Source: JABDMH01 sp050298535 (GTDB taxonomy: Bacteria > Bacteroidota > Bacteroidia > Chitinophagales > Saprospiraceae). From it: 64,000 nucleotides of DNA. The notes under the pieces were generated by a model, which made no database searches, had not been told where the DNA came from, and saw nothing but the letters and a program-made list of their open reading frames with translations. The stretch covers positions 1-64,000 of the forward strand of contig JBNKUI010000105.1 of assembly GCA_050298535.1 (NCBI GenBank), written 5' to 3'. Positions 1-8,489 of the stretch are shown piece by piece (position 1 is the stretch's first letter; each line of letters starts with the position of its first letter). The translations under genes were made by a program, and so were the position numbers.

Positions 1-836
<836 letters not shown>

Positions 837-1112
837 ATTCTTACTAATCTTATTTATGATCGCTTGCTTCATCTCTCGCAAGATGTCCGCAAGTATCATT
901 TCTGTCCGCTGCGCTCATTCAATTTGCTACCTTACCCATTCGTGTCAATGAACTTTCTACTTTAAAAATCCGATCCAACTTCATTCTCTAATTCCGCTCG
1001 ATTCAGATCTTTTCAGGCTGTTAAACCTTCTTTCAATTTTGCCAGAAATTCATCTAATTTCTGACTCGCTTTAGTCTCTTTTTCCTCGTTTCTCTCTCAT
1101 CGTTCTCCCAAA
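837..1112 (-). other. 16S rRNA leader, no gene
   Basis: About 275 nt lie between the predicted rrn transcription start (near 1112) and mature 16S. I see no credible ORF. A leader of this kind normally holds antitermination and RNase III processing signals, but I could not identify these with confidence. Beyond the promoter, towards 1200, are A/T tracts that could act as an UP element. Confidence 0.5.
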
Positions 1113-1119
1113 GCGGCTG

Positions 1120-1150
1120 CAAATATACAGCATGTTTTTGCATCTCCAAA
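1120..1150 (-). promoter_or_regulatory. rrn promoter, Bacteroidota type
   Basis: Reading the minus strand, TTTG (1147-1150), a 19-nt spacer and TATATTTG (1120-1127) match the Bacteroidota primary sigma consensus TTTG-N19-TAnnTTTG at every defined base. A/T tracts lie just upstream (1155-1190). It points into the 16S leader. Confidence 0.82.
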
Positions 1151-1234
1151 CCTTTTTGAAAAAAAAATCAACTTTCTTGAAAAAAAAGTTTCGAAGAGCT
1201 TTCTAAGGTCGTAAAACCGTATCAATAAATCAAT

Positions 1235-1260
1235 AGGTTCCAACTTTTTTGGAACCTTTT
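1235..1260 (-). terminator. hairpin terminator after rpsA
   Basis: A perfect inverted repeat AGGTTCCAA / TTGGAACCT (9-bp stem, 5-nt loop) lies 16 bp past the rpsA stop. The T-run is better on the plus strand (CCTTTTTC) than on the minus strand, so it may work in both directions or mainly insulate rpsA from the rrn promoter just downstream. Confidence 0.55.
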
Positions 1261-1272
1261 TCGAAAAAATTC

Positions 1273-3261
1273 TTACTCGCTTGCCTCCTCTTCTGAGGGT
1301 TCTCCACCCTCATTCAATTGCTCCTTCAACTGTGCCAAAGCATCTAAATCTCCCAGTGTCGTCTTCTCCAGCTTCGTCTGTTGCTTACGCACTATTCTTC
1401 TTGTAGTCTGTACTTCTTTCACCTTCTCCTCCTTCACCTTATCGCTTGCCTCTCGCTGAATATCTTCCAGATACCGCAGATGAGATACAAGAATACGTTT
1501 ATCGTCCCGGTTAAATTCGATTACCTTCACCGTCAACACTTCCTCAGGATCAGCTAACTTGCCATCTTCTTTCTTAATGTGCTTAATCGGCGCAAACGCT
1601 TCAAGTCCATATGGAAGCTGTACAATCGCTCCACGGTCTTCTCGCTTCATGATCGTCGCTTCATGATAAGATCCCACCGGAAATACCTGTTCGAAGGTAT
1701 CCCATGGATTTTCTTCAATCTGTTTATGACCCAGCGATAGTTTTCGGTTCTCTTTGTCAATCTCAAGAATCACTACATCAATCTCATTACCCACCTTCGT
1801 GAACTCTGATGGATGTCCATAACGCTTAGTCCAGGACAAATCCGAAATATGAACCATACCCCCGATTCCTTCCTCAAGCTCTACAAAGACACCATATGGA
1901 GTCAGATTTTTGACTTCACCTTTGTGTCGGCTATCTATTGGCAACTTCGTTTCTATGTTCTCCCATGGATCCGTGGTCAGTTGTTTCAGGCTAAGCGACA
2001 TTTTGCGCTCATCCCTGCTAATGGTCACCACTTTTGATTCAAACTCCTGCCCTAAATTGAAAAATTCACGAGCATTCACTGGTTGATTACTCCAGGAGAC
2101 CTCCGAAACGTGAATAAGACCTTCGACACCCGGGGTGATTTCAAGAAACGCCCCATAGTCTTCGATATTCACAATTCTTCCTTTCACTACAGATCCCTCC
2201 TGAACGCTTTCATCCAATACATCCCACGGATGTGGCTGTAATTGCTTCAAGCCAAGAGAAATTCTCTTCTTATTCTCATCGAAGTCTAGAACAACAACGT
2301 TGAGCTTCTGATTTAGTTCCAATACTTCATTAGGATGATTGATGCGTCCCCACGAAATATCTGTGATATATAACAGTCCGTCGATACCTCCAAGATCCAT
2401 GAAGGCCCCGAAGTCTGTGATATTTTTAACGATACCTTCCAGTACCTGACCTTTCTCAAGACCTGCGATGATGTTATCACGCTGATCCGCAAGATCACTT
2501 TCGATCAATGCTTTGTGAGAAACTACAGCATTCTTAATGGCTTCATTAATTTTCACCACCTTGAACTCCATGGTTTTACCAACATAGGAATCATAATCGA
2601 TGACTGGTTTGATATCGATCTGTGAGCCAGGAAGGAAAGTCTCCAATCCAGAGCAGTCTGCAATCAAACCTCCTTTCGTCTTACTAATGATAGTACCTTT
2701 TATAATAGTACCATTCTTATAGCTGTCGACAATGTTCTCCCATGCTTTCAGCAACTTGGCCTTTCTTCTGGAAAGAATGAGTTGACCTCGCTCATCCTCC
2801 TGATGCTCTACATATACATCTACCGTATCACCCACTCCTAAGTCAGGTGTATCCCTGAATTCAGAAAGTGATACCAATCCATCCGACTTATAATTGACAT
2901 CCAGTACTACGTCGCCGCCATTGATCGCTGTGACCGTACCTTTTACAATTTCATTCTCGTTTATGGATGACAGTGAAGATTCATAGTCTGACAGATAGTC
3001 GGCAATCTCCTTATCTGTATATGCGAGAGTGTTTCTCTTTCCTTTGCTCCAGTCAAAATCGTCATGCGCTGATCCGGAGTCGTCGTCATCTTCATCCTCT
3101 TCGATCTCATCTACCTCCTCATCATCCTCGTTGTCGCCTTCATCATTCTGATCTTCTGCTTCATCAGTCTGAGTCTCCTCCTCCTTCTCGTCTGTGGTGT
3201 TATCCTCATCGAGTTGGTCTTCGTTGAGGGTTTCTTCTACTTGATCTTTTTCTTCTAACAT
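1273..3261 (-). CDS. rpsA: 30S ribosomal protein S1
   Basis: S1 binds mRNA on the small ribosomal subunit and helps translation initiation, important in Bacteroidota where Shine-Dalgarno sequences are rare. Six S1 OB-fold repeats are visible from about residue 104 to 600; repeats 3-5 are the canonical copies (GIVKNITDFGAF, GRIVNIEDYGAF, GEVKNLTPYGVF) and repeats 1, 2 and 6 are divergent, as usual. The first 70 residues are extremely acidic and low-complexity. The C-terminus is charged (EEEASE). I chose the ATG at 3261 (MLEEKDQ) over an in-frame TTG four codons upstream. It has its own promoter at 3328-3335 and is followed by a hairpin. Confidence 0.97.
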   Translation of the reverse strand: MLEEKDQVEETLNEDQLDEDNTTDEKEEETQTDEAEDQNDEGDNEDDEEVDEIEEDEDDDDSGSAHDDFDWSKGKRNTLAYTDKEIADYLSDYESSLSSINENEIVKGTVTAINGGDVVLDVNYKSDGLVSLSEFRDTPDLGVGDTVDVYVEHQEDERGQLILSRRKAKLLKAWENIVDSYKNGTIIKGTIISKTKGGLIADCSGLETFLPGSQIDIKPVIDYDSYVGKTMEFKVVKINEAIKNAVVSHKALIESDLADQRDNIIAGLEKGQVLEGIVKNITDFGAFMDLGGIDGLLYITDISWGRINHPNEVLELNQKLNVVVLDFDENKKRISLGLKQLQPHPWDVLDESVQEGSVVKGRIVNIEDYGAFLEITPGVEGLIHVSEVSWSNQPVNAREFFNLGQEFESKVVTISRDERKMSLSLKQLTTDPWENIETKLPIDSRHKGEVKNLTPYGVFVELEEGIGGMVHISDLSWTKRYGHPSEFTKVGNEIDVVILEIDKENRKLSLGHKQIEENPWDTFEQVFPVGSYHEATIMKREDRGAIVQLPYGLEAFAPIKHIKKEDGKLADPEEVLTVKVIEFNRDDKRILVSHLRYLEDIQREASDKVKEEKVKEVQTTRRIVRKQQTKLEKTTLGDLDALAQLKEQLNEGGEPSEEEASE

Positions 3262-3327
3262 GTTGAAAATCAAGTGTCATTTGTACCCGGCTACTACGGG
3301 TTAGGTTAAGAAATATTTTTAGCGGGG

Positions 3328-3335
3328 CAAAGGTA
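3328..3335 (-). promoter_or_regulatory. -7 element upstream of rpsA
   Basis: TACCTTTG on the minus strand matches TAnnTTTG and predicts a leader of about 60 nt for rpsA. No clear TTTG is found 19 nt upstream, so only the -7 half is well supported. Confidence 0.55.
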
Positions 3336-3623
3336 TAACAATTTTGGGAGTTAAAGAAGGAATGTTTTAGATCTAAAAAAGATGGGAGATTCTCAAGCTT
3401 GGATTCTGCAGGTGAATAGTAATCAAATACTTGGCTGTAGCTGCAAATTGCCAGAAGCATGATTGCAGATAAATCTCATTTGATCCACTTCAAATAGGGA
3501 TAGATGCACTAAATATTACTGAAAGTGTAATAATCTATTGCTCTATTTCAGGTCAACAAATTATTCCATTCGGTAGAACTCGTATCAATGAATGCCCCAC
3601 ATAGATGTGAAAAATGTCATTAG

Positions 3624-3843
3624 GTGTTAAATAAGGAGCAATGCACGGCAACTACTACCAGTGGTGGTGACCTCGTAATTGGAGATGCTAACTAAAAGAA
3701 TCATCTTCACCAGCACTTGAGCAGACCAAACCAAGGAAGTGGGAGCGGAGATTGTAGTTCATACGGTATTTGACACCTCTATTGATACCGGTGACTCGGG
3801 CAATGTATTTGAAAGCTCTGGACTACTGGAAATCCAAAATTAG
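3624..3843 (+). pseudogene. possible decayed coding fragment
   Basis: The region 3282-3922 (about 640 bp) has no intact gene. Within it two plus-strand frames read protein-like without a start: 3624-3692 ends TTTSGGDLVIGDAN-stop, and 3721-3843 reads VGAEIVVHTVFDTS and SGNVFESSGLLEIQN before a TAG. A single frameshift between them would join them. The Gly/Ser/Thr/Asp-rich beta-type composition resembles surface-protein repeats, but I do not recognise the family. It may be chance. Confidence 0.25.
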
Positions 3844-3922
3844 TTTGGAGTAATAGTAATACATACATTATGAGCCATTGTATGAATACATAACCAAATT
3901 CACAAGGAATCAAGTAGGTATA

Positions 3923-5404
3923 TTACAACTCCTTTCTCAGCCTTGCCACCGGAATGTTCAGTTGCTCACGATACTTTGCTACCGTGCGACGAGCGATGTT
4001 GTATCCCTTCTTTCTGAGAAGATCTTTGAGTTTTTCGTCAGAGTACGGCTTCCTCTTGTTTTCATCACTGATAATATCGGTGAGGATGTTTTTCACCTCT
4101 AGGGTAGACACTTCTTCACCGTCTTGGGTCTGCAATGATTCACTAAAGAACTCTTTCAGTCGCTTGGTACCAAATTCGGTTTGTACAAACTTGCTATTGG
4201 CAACCCTAGAAACTGTCGAAATGTCTAGACCGGTTAGGTCAGCAATATCTTTGAGAATCATGGGCTTTAGGCGCCGCTGATCACCTGAGAGAAAATAATC
4301 ATATTGAAATTGCAGGATCGCATACATAGTTTTATACATGGTGTGCTGTCGCTTTCGGATAGCATCAATAAACCACTTAGCTGAGTCAATCTTTTGCTTT
4401 ATAAACATGATTGCCTGCTTGTCCTGCTTGGTCGTCCGTTTCAACTCCTTGTTGACACGGTAATTTTGAAGCATGTCCCGATACTGATCATTAATACGAA
4501 GATCTGGAGCGTTTCGACTATTCAAAGTGAGGTCAAGCTCGCCATCTCTGTTGACAATGATAAAATCAGGAATGATATAATTATTGGTCTTTTGGCTCTG
4601 AGAAGCATATCCACTGGCGGGTTTAGGATTGAGTTTGAGAATCTCATCTATAATCTCCTTTAACTCAGATTCACTTACTCCCAGGTGTTTCTTCAGTTTG
4701 TTGTAGTGCTTCTTAGTGAATTCAGAAAAATACTGCTCAATGATTTTTAGCGCATTCTTCAGAAGGGGTCGATCCTCGCCGTTATGCGTCTTCAGCTTTT
4801 GCTTCAATTGAATGGCAAGACACTCTTGCAAGTCTCGTGCTCCAATTCCAGGTGGATCGAACTCCTGGATTTGGGATAATATTTGAAGTACCCGCTCTTC
4901 GTTGGTCATGATATTTTGTGCAAACATCAGATCATCCAGTATGGCAGAAGGATCTCTTCTCAGGTATCCATCTTCATCAATGCTACCGATGATCTGGAGT
5001 GCTATCTGAAAGTCTTCACTTTCGGGTTGTGTCAGCATTCCCAGCTGACTTTCTAAGAAGTCATGAAAAGTGTTTTCTACCGCGATGGGTATGGTCTTTT
5101 CATCTTCGCTTTGTCCGTAATCAGCTTTGACCCGATAGGATGATGGGTCATCTTCAAGATATTCTGTGAGATATTCCTCCAGTTCAAAATCTTCTGATTC
5201 CTCTGTAGAAGACTCTTCTACTTCATTTGAAAATTCTTCAGAGATTTCAACATCAGCACCTTCTTCCAAAGCAGGATTTGCTTCCAGTTCTTCTTTGATC
5301 CGTTGTTCTAATGTGGCTGTAGGAATCTGCAGGAGCTTCATCAGCTGAATCTGTTGGGGACTCAGCTTTTGCAGCATCTTTTGGCTAAGACTCTGTTTTA
5401 GCAT
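3923..5404 (-). CDS. rpoN: RNA polymerase sigma-54 factor RpoN
   Basis: This is the alternative sigma factor that needs AAA+ enhancer-binding activators. The 493-residue product has all three parts: the glutamine/leucine-rich activator-interacting region I (SPQQIQLMKLLQIPTATLEQ, residues 15-34), an acidic linker (about 45-95), the core-binding domain (about 120-310), and the DNA-binding domain with HTH (LTGLDISTVSRVANSK) and a C-terminal RpoN box (ARRTVAKYREQLNIP). It is complete. No bacterial enhancer-binding protein is encoded nearby. A possible -7 element (TATTTTTG) lies at 5593-5600, implying a leader of about 185 nt. Confidence 0.97.
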   Translation of the reverse strand: MLKQSLSQKMLQKLSPQQIQLMKLLQIPTATLEQRIKEELEANPALEEGADVEISEEFSNEVEESSTEESEDFELEEYLTEYLEDDPSSYRVKADYGQSEDEKTIPIAVENTFHDFLESQLGMLTQPESEDFQIALQIIGSIDEDGYLRRDPSAILDDLMFAQNIMTNEERVLQILSQIQEFDPPGIGARDLQECLAIQLKQKLKTHNGEDRPLLKNALKIIEQYFSEFTKKHYNKLKKHLGVSESELKEIIDEILKLNPKPASGYASQSQKTNNYIIPDFIIVNRDGELDLTLNSRNAPDLRINDQYRDMLQNYRVNKELKRTTKQDKQAIMFIKQKIDSAKWFIDAIRKRQHTMYKTMYAILQFQYDYFLSGDQRRLKPMILKDIADLTGLDISTVSRVANSKFVQTEFGTKRLKEFFSESLQTQDGEEVSTLEVKNILTDIISDENKRKPYSDEKLKDLLRKKGYNIARRTVAKYREQLNIPVARLRKEL

Positions 5405-5626
5405 GTGTAACGACTTTCCTTATTTTGAGAAACAATTTGGTTTCAGCATTAGTTCTATTCATAAACTGTGCCAATACAAGTTTAGCGACTTTCCTTCATA
5501 TTAAGAAATATCCCTATATGAATATACTGAATTCTTTTCTTAATACCAGATGAAATCCTACTTTGAAGTTCTCTAATTTTACTGTTTCTTTGCAAAAATA
5601 TCTGCAATAAATTAAAATATTCCTTC

Positions 5627-5746
5627 ATGGAGCACATTGAGAACGAGGGTAAAAAAGGGTACTGTTTCCTGTATTTTTTCCTTTTTATTTTCCTATTCAT
5701 TTGCACTTGGGCCTGGGTTTACTATCGCAATAAGGAAGGGATATAG
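5627..5746 (+). CDS. candidate 39-residue single-pass membrane protein
   Basis: The region 5405-5820 has no annotated-size gene, but the plus strand encodes a short ATG-to-TAG ORF. It has a charged N-terminus (MEHIENEGKK), a hydrophobic aromatic-rich stretch of about 20 residues (CFLYFFLFIFLFICTWAWV) and a positive end (YYRNKEGI). This is the layout of a small single-pass inner-membrane protein. T-rich DNA can give Phe/Leu runs by chance, and I see no clear promoter, so it is a candidate only. It is divergent from rpoN. Confidence 0.3.
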   Translation: MEHIENEGKKGYCFLYFFLFIFLFICTWAWVYYRNKEGI

Positions 5747-5820
5747 GCTCTGTAGGTAACCATTCTTCTTCTACTTTTTTTTACGTAGACCACTACATTT
5801 TCAGAGGTATTCTCCTTTGA

Positions 5821-6864
5821 CTATTGACCTATGATAGTAGTATCTCGTACGTAACTAAGTACCGTAAAGATTCCCAGCGGATTGGCAGATCCACTCACAT
5901 TGGAGAAAATTTCCCGGGTTGTGTGATTGGATCCAGATTAGCTGCGATACTCAGCTGTACACTGAGTAAGTAATCATAGTAAGCCTCATCTACATGGTAT
6001 AGCGTATTGATCACCGTATCCCCCTGTTCGAAATCGTATCCTGTCCCAAATGCGATGATTCCATTTTCCGATAGCTATCCTCCACCAGGAAATCCTGTTC
6101 AGGCACACTGTCCAGGGTCGTCTCATGTAATACTCTTCGATAAAAATCAATCGAAGTAGTATCGTCAGTCACGTAGGTAAGTACTCTCGCCAGTGAATCA
6201 TCATTGTACTCCACGACCAGGCTGTCAAAGGGTGTGATCTCTAGAGGACGGGTGGAGGATTCTATTTCATTGCCATTTTCCAGAATAATCTGCAATGCAA
6301 TATCCCCGCGATAATTCGAATCAAGCTTTTCCGGAGAATAATAATTGGCAAAAGCTCCCGTGATCGGATCAAAATAAGTGATATTGTCAAGAGGCACTAT
6401 CCTATCGTCAAAGCTCATTTGTACTTCGGCTCCCTGTACAAAGGTATTTTCCAGGACCTCATCGATATCCTGCAGGTTGAAAGGTTCGAAAAATGTCGTG
6501 CTATTGGTCAACAGAAGCGTCAGTGGCTTATCCGCTTCCAAATAGGACTCCACTACCACCTGGGGCGCATAGTCAGGCAGTTCAATAGCAATCTCATTTT
6601 CGATCTTTCCAAGTATCCTACATAGCTGATGGCAATGGTCAGAGAATCTTCAGATATCGGAAGTTGGATTGAGTAAAAGCCACATCCATTCGTGGTCGTA
6701 CCGGTGGATAACTGCTCCACCCGGACGGTTGCACCAATCAGTGTCTCCCCTGTAGAGGCATCTATGACTTTACCACTCAACTGGAAAGTACCCTGACTCT
6801 TTTGGCCGGAAGCGAATGATATCATCGAAAAACCAAACAACAAGAACAGATACAATCTGCACAT
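5821..6864 (-). pseudogene. decayed fusion: CarboxypepD_reg N-terminus joined to a DUF4249 protein
   Basis: Three frame breaks interrupt one recognisable protein. 6864 to about 6605 encodes a signal peptide and a carboxypeptidase-regulatory-like domain (GKVIDASTGETLIGATV, ending ISYVGY), as found at the start of TonB-dependent receptors. A frame change then leads into the mature part of a DUF4249 protein (ENEIAIELPDYAPQVVVES), which continues to about 6060. A second break leads to GIIAFGTGYDFEQGDTV and LYHVDEAYYDYLLSVQLS. A third break near 5920 leads to NVSGSANPLGIFTVLSYVRD and a TAG at 5821. DUF4249 genes usually lie directly after a receptor gene, so a deletion probably removed the receptor barrel and fused the remains. 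The frameshifts show it is no longer functional. Confidence 0.8.
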
Positions 6865-6976
6865 ATCAACTTGAGATTTACTCAGTTCCTATTTCCAACT
6901 CAAAAGATATGGTTCTTGTTCTTAGGCCTTCGAATTATCTGAGACTCCGGCTACGCTTATCTATAATTTGTCACTC

Positions 6977-7699
6977 CTAATTTGCGTCAATAATTTTTCC
7001 TGAACCTGAAACACTAGAGTCTATAGCCGGATCCCCTTTAAAATAGACGTCTCCACTACCACTCACTCGGACGTCCAGGATATCATTTACATACACTTCA
7101 GCATTTCCACTACCACTGATCACAATATTGGCTCTATCCACCGGCATCAGAAAAGCATGTAAGTCACCCGAGCCTGACACTCTGAAATCAAGATCATTGG
7201 CAACACCTTCTAGCAGCAGGTCTCCTGACCCAGATATAGTAGCTTTTACATCATCCGCTTCTAACAACAAATCCATATTACCTGAGCCAGAAATGGAAAG
7301 GTCAATATCATTGACAGAAAAAACATCTTCTGTCTTAATACTTCCTGAGCCGGAAATGGATAGTGAGGTAAGATCCGGTACGGTAATAAATATCTCTACA
7401 GGTTCATAATTTCGGATACAGCGGTCATTATCAATTTTCAGGTAATTATTTCTCACTCTAAAATCCAGCTCATCCAAAATATTAGCCTGCGCATAAACCG
7501 TAGCTACAAATTCATCTCCTTGCGTGAGATAAATATCTGCATCCATGTGCAGTCTAATATCATCAAAATCACTCAATGTAAAGGTTTCAGAAATCACTTC
7601 TCCTCTTCCGTGCTCACAATCGAAAACATCATCGAGTACACAACTTTGCATGAATAAAACCACAAGCAAAGCCAGCATTAATATTATTCCCTTATCCAT
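6977..7699 (-). CDS. GIN-domain (DUF2807) lipoprotein
   Basis: A 240-residue putative lipoprotein: after the start chosen at 7699 (MDKGIILML) a hydrophobic stretch ends in the lipobox LFMQSC. The body is a head-GIN domain: FDDIRLHMDADIYLTQGD, then seven SGSG motifs at 18-21-residue spacing, the turns of a predicted right-handed beta-helix. GIN proteins are thought to be surface or periplasmic adhesin-like proteins; the exact role is unknown. A longer reading from a TTG at 7747 would spoil the signal peptide. It is the last gene of the ECF sigma/FecR cassette that begins at 11820. Confidence 0.85.
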   Translation of the reverse strand: MDKGIILMLALLVVLFMQSCVLDDVFDCEHGRGEVISETFTLSDFDDIRLHMDADIYLTQGDEFVATVYAQANILDELDFRVRNNYLKIDNDRCIRNYEPVEIFITVPDLTSLSISGSGSIKTEDVFSVNDIDLSISGSGNMDLLLEADDVKATISGSGDLLLEGVANDLDFRVSGSGDLHAFLMPVDRANIVISGSGNAEVYVNDILDVRVSGSGDVYFKGDPAIDSSVSGSGKIIDAN

Positions 7700-7754
7700 G
7701 ATTAATTTTTTAATTATTGGTAATAATGTTGAGGCATGATTTTTCAAACAACAA

Positions 7755-8375
7755 TTAATTATCTAAATCGCCATCGGATCGATTTGCATTTCCTCTGCCA
7801 AACCATCCAAACCTTAGAGTGATCTGGCCCGTGAGGCTGCTAAAATCTTTATTACTGTAACCTTCCAATTGATCCACATCGGACACCATCCTGTATCCTA
7901 CAGATCCTGCCAGTCTGAAAAATCGGGTAAGATTTAGTTCAAGCCCTACTTCAGGAGTAAAGACAAATACGGAGTCACCTTCTGCACTGATACCAAACGG
8001 GCTATCCCTGATATCAGCAAAACCCCATCCAATCCTGGCGGAAGTATAGGGATGGAAGACTCTAAAACTATTGGGAGTATATCCCAACCAAAGACCTCCA
8101 TGTGCTAATTCCATTCTAAAATCATTTCGGTCAATATTATACTGCAGATGCTCAAGGCTACCTACTCCATATGCACCTATAAAAAAATTATCAATCACTA
8201 CGGCACCACCGCCGCCCATGGAGGTTGTAAAATCACCCTTAATGTTGCCAAATTCAATTATGGGGCTACCAAAGCCACCAATGACCCGAGACTTGGAAAA
8301 AAGCGTCTCATGTTGTGCAGATAATTGAAAAACTAACAGCAATAATCCTACAAACAATAATATTCTTTTCATCAT
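7755..8375 (-). CDS. outer-membrane beta-barrel-like protein
   Basis: A 206-residue exported protein with a Sec signal peptide (ILLFVGLLLLVFQLSAQ). The rest alternates hydrophobic and polar residues with Gly/aromatic turns (GGGGAVVIDNFFIGAYG, FRVFHPYTSARIGWGF, LNLTRFFRLAGSVGYR), the pattern of a small eight-strand outer-membrane barrel. It sits between the STN-repeat gene and the GIN gene and is probably co-transcribed with them. I do not recognise a named family. Two adjacent ATG codons (8375, 8372) make the start uncertain by one residue. Confidence 0.7.
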   Translation of the reverse strand: MMKRILLFVGLLLLVFQLSAQHETLFSKSRVIGGFGSPIIEFGNIKGDFTTSMGGGGAVVIDNFFIGAYGVGSLEHLQYNIDRNDFRMELAHGGLWLGYTPNSFRVFHPYTSARIGWGFADIRDSPFGISAEGDSVFVFTPEVGLELNLTRFFRLAGSVGYRMVSDVDQLEGYSNKDFSSLTGQITLRFGWFGRGNANRSDGDLDN

Positions 8376-8489
8376 TTTTTATTTAAATCAAGTTAATTTC
8401 AGACAATAGATTTCCAACCCTCTCATGTAACACAAGCGAGCACTTTCTATAAATTTTTTATTGTAATTATTTTAAATTCAACTTACATG

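Noticed and set aside
3206..3460. 84-residue minus-strand ORF upstream of rpsA
   Set aside because: It overlaps the rpsA start and promoter in another frame and lacks protein-like composition.
5482..5706. 74-residue minus-strand ORF upstream of rpoN
   Set aside because: Composition is random-looking and Lys/Tyr/Ile-rich as expected from A/T DNA; the opposite-strand 39-residue ORF is the better candidate.
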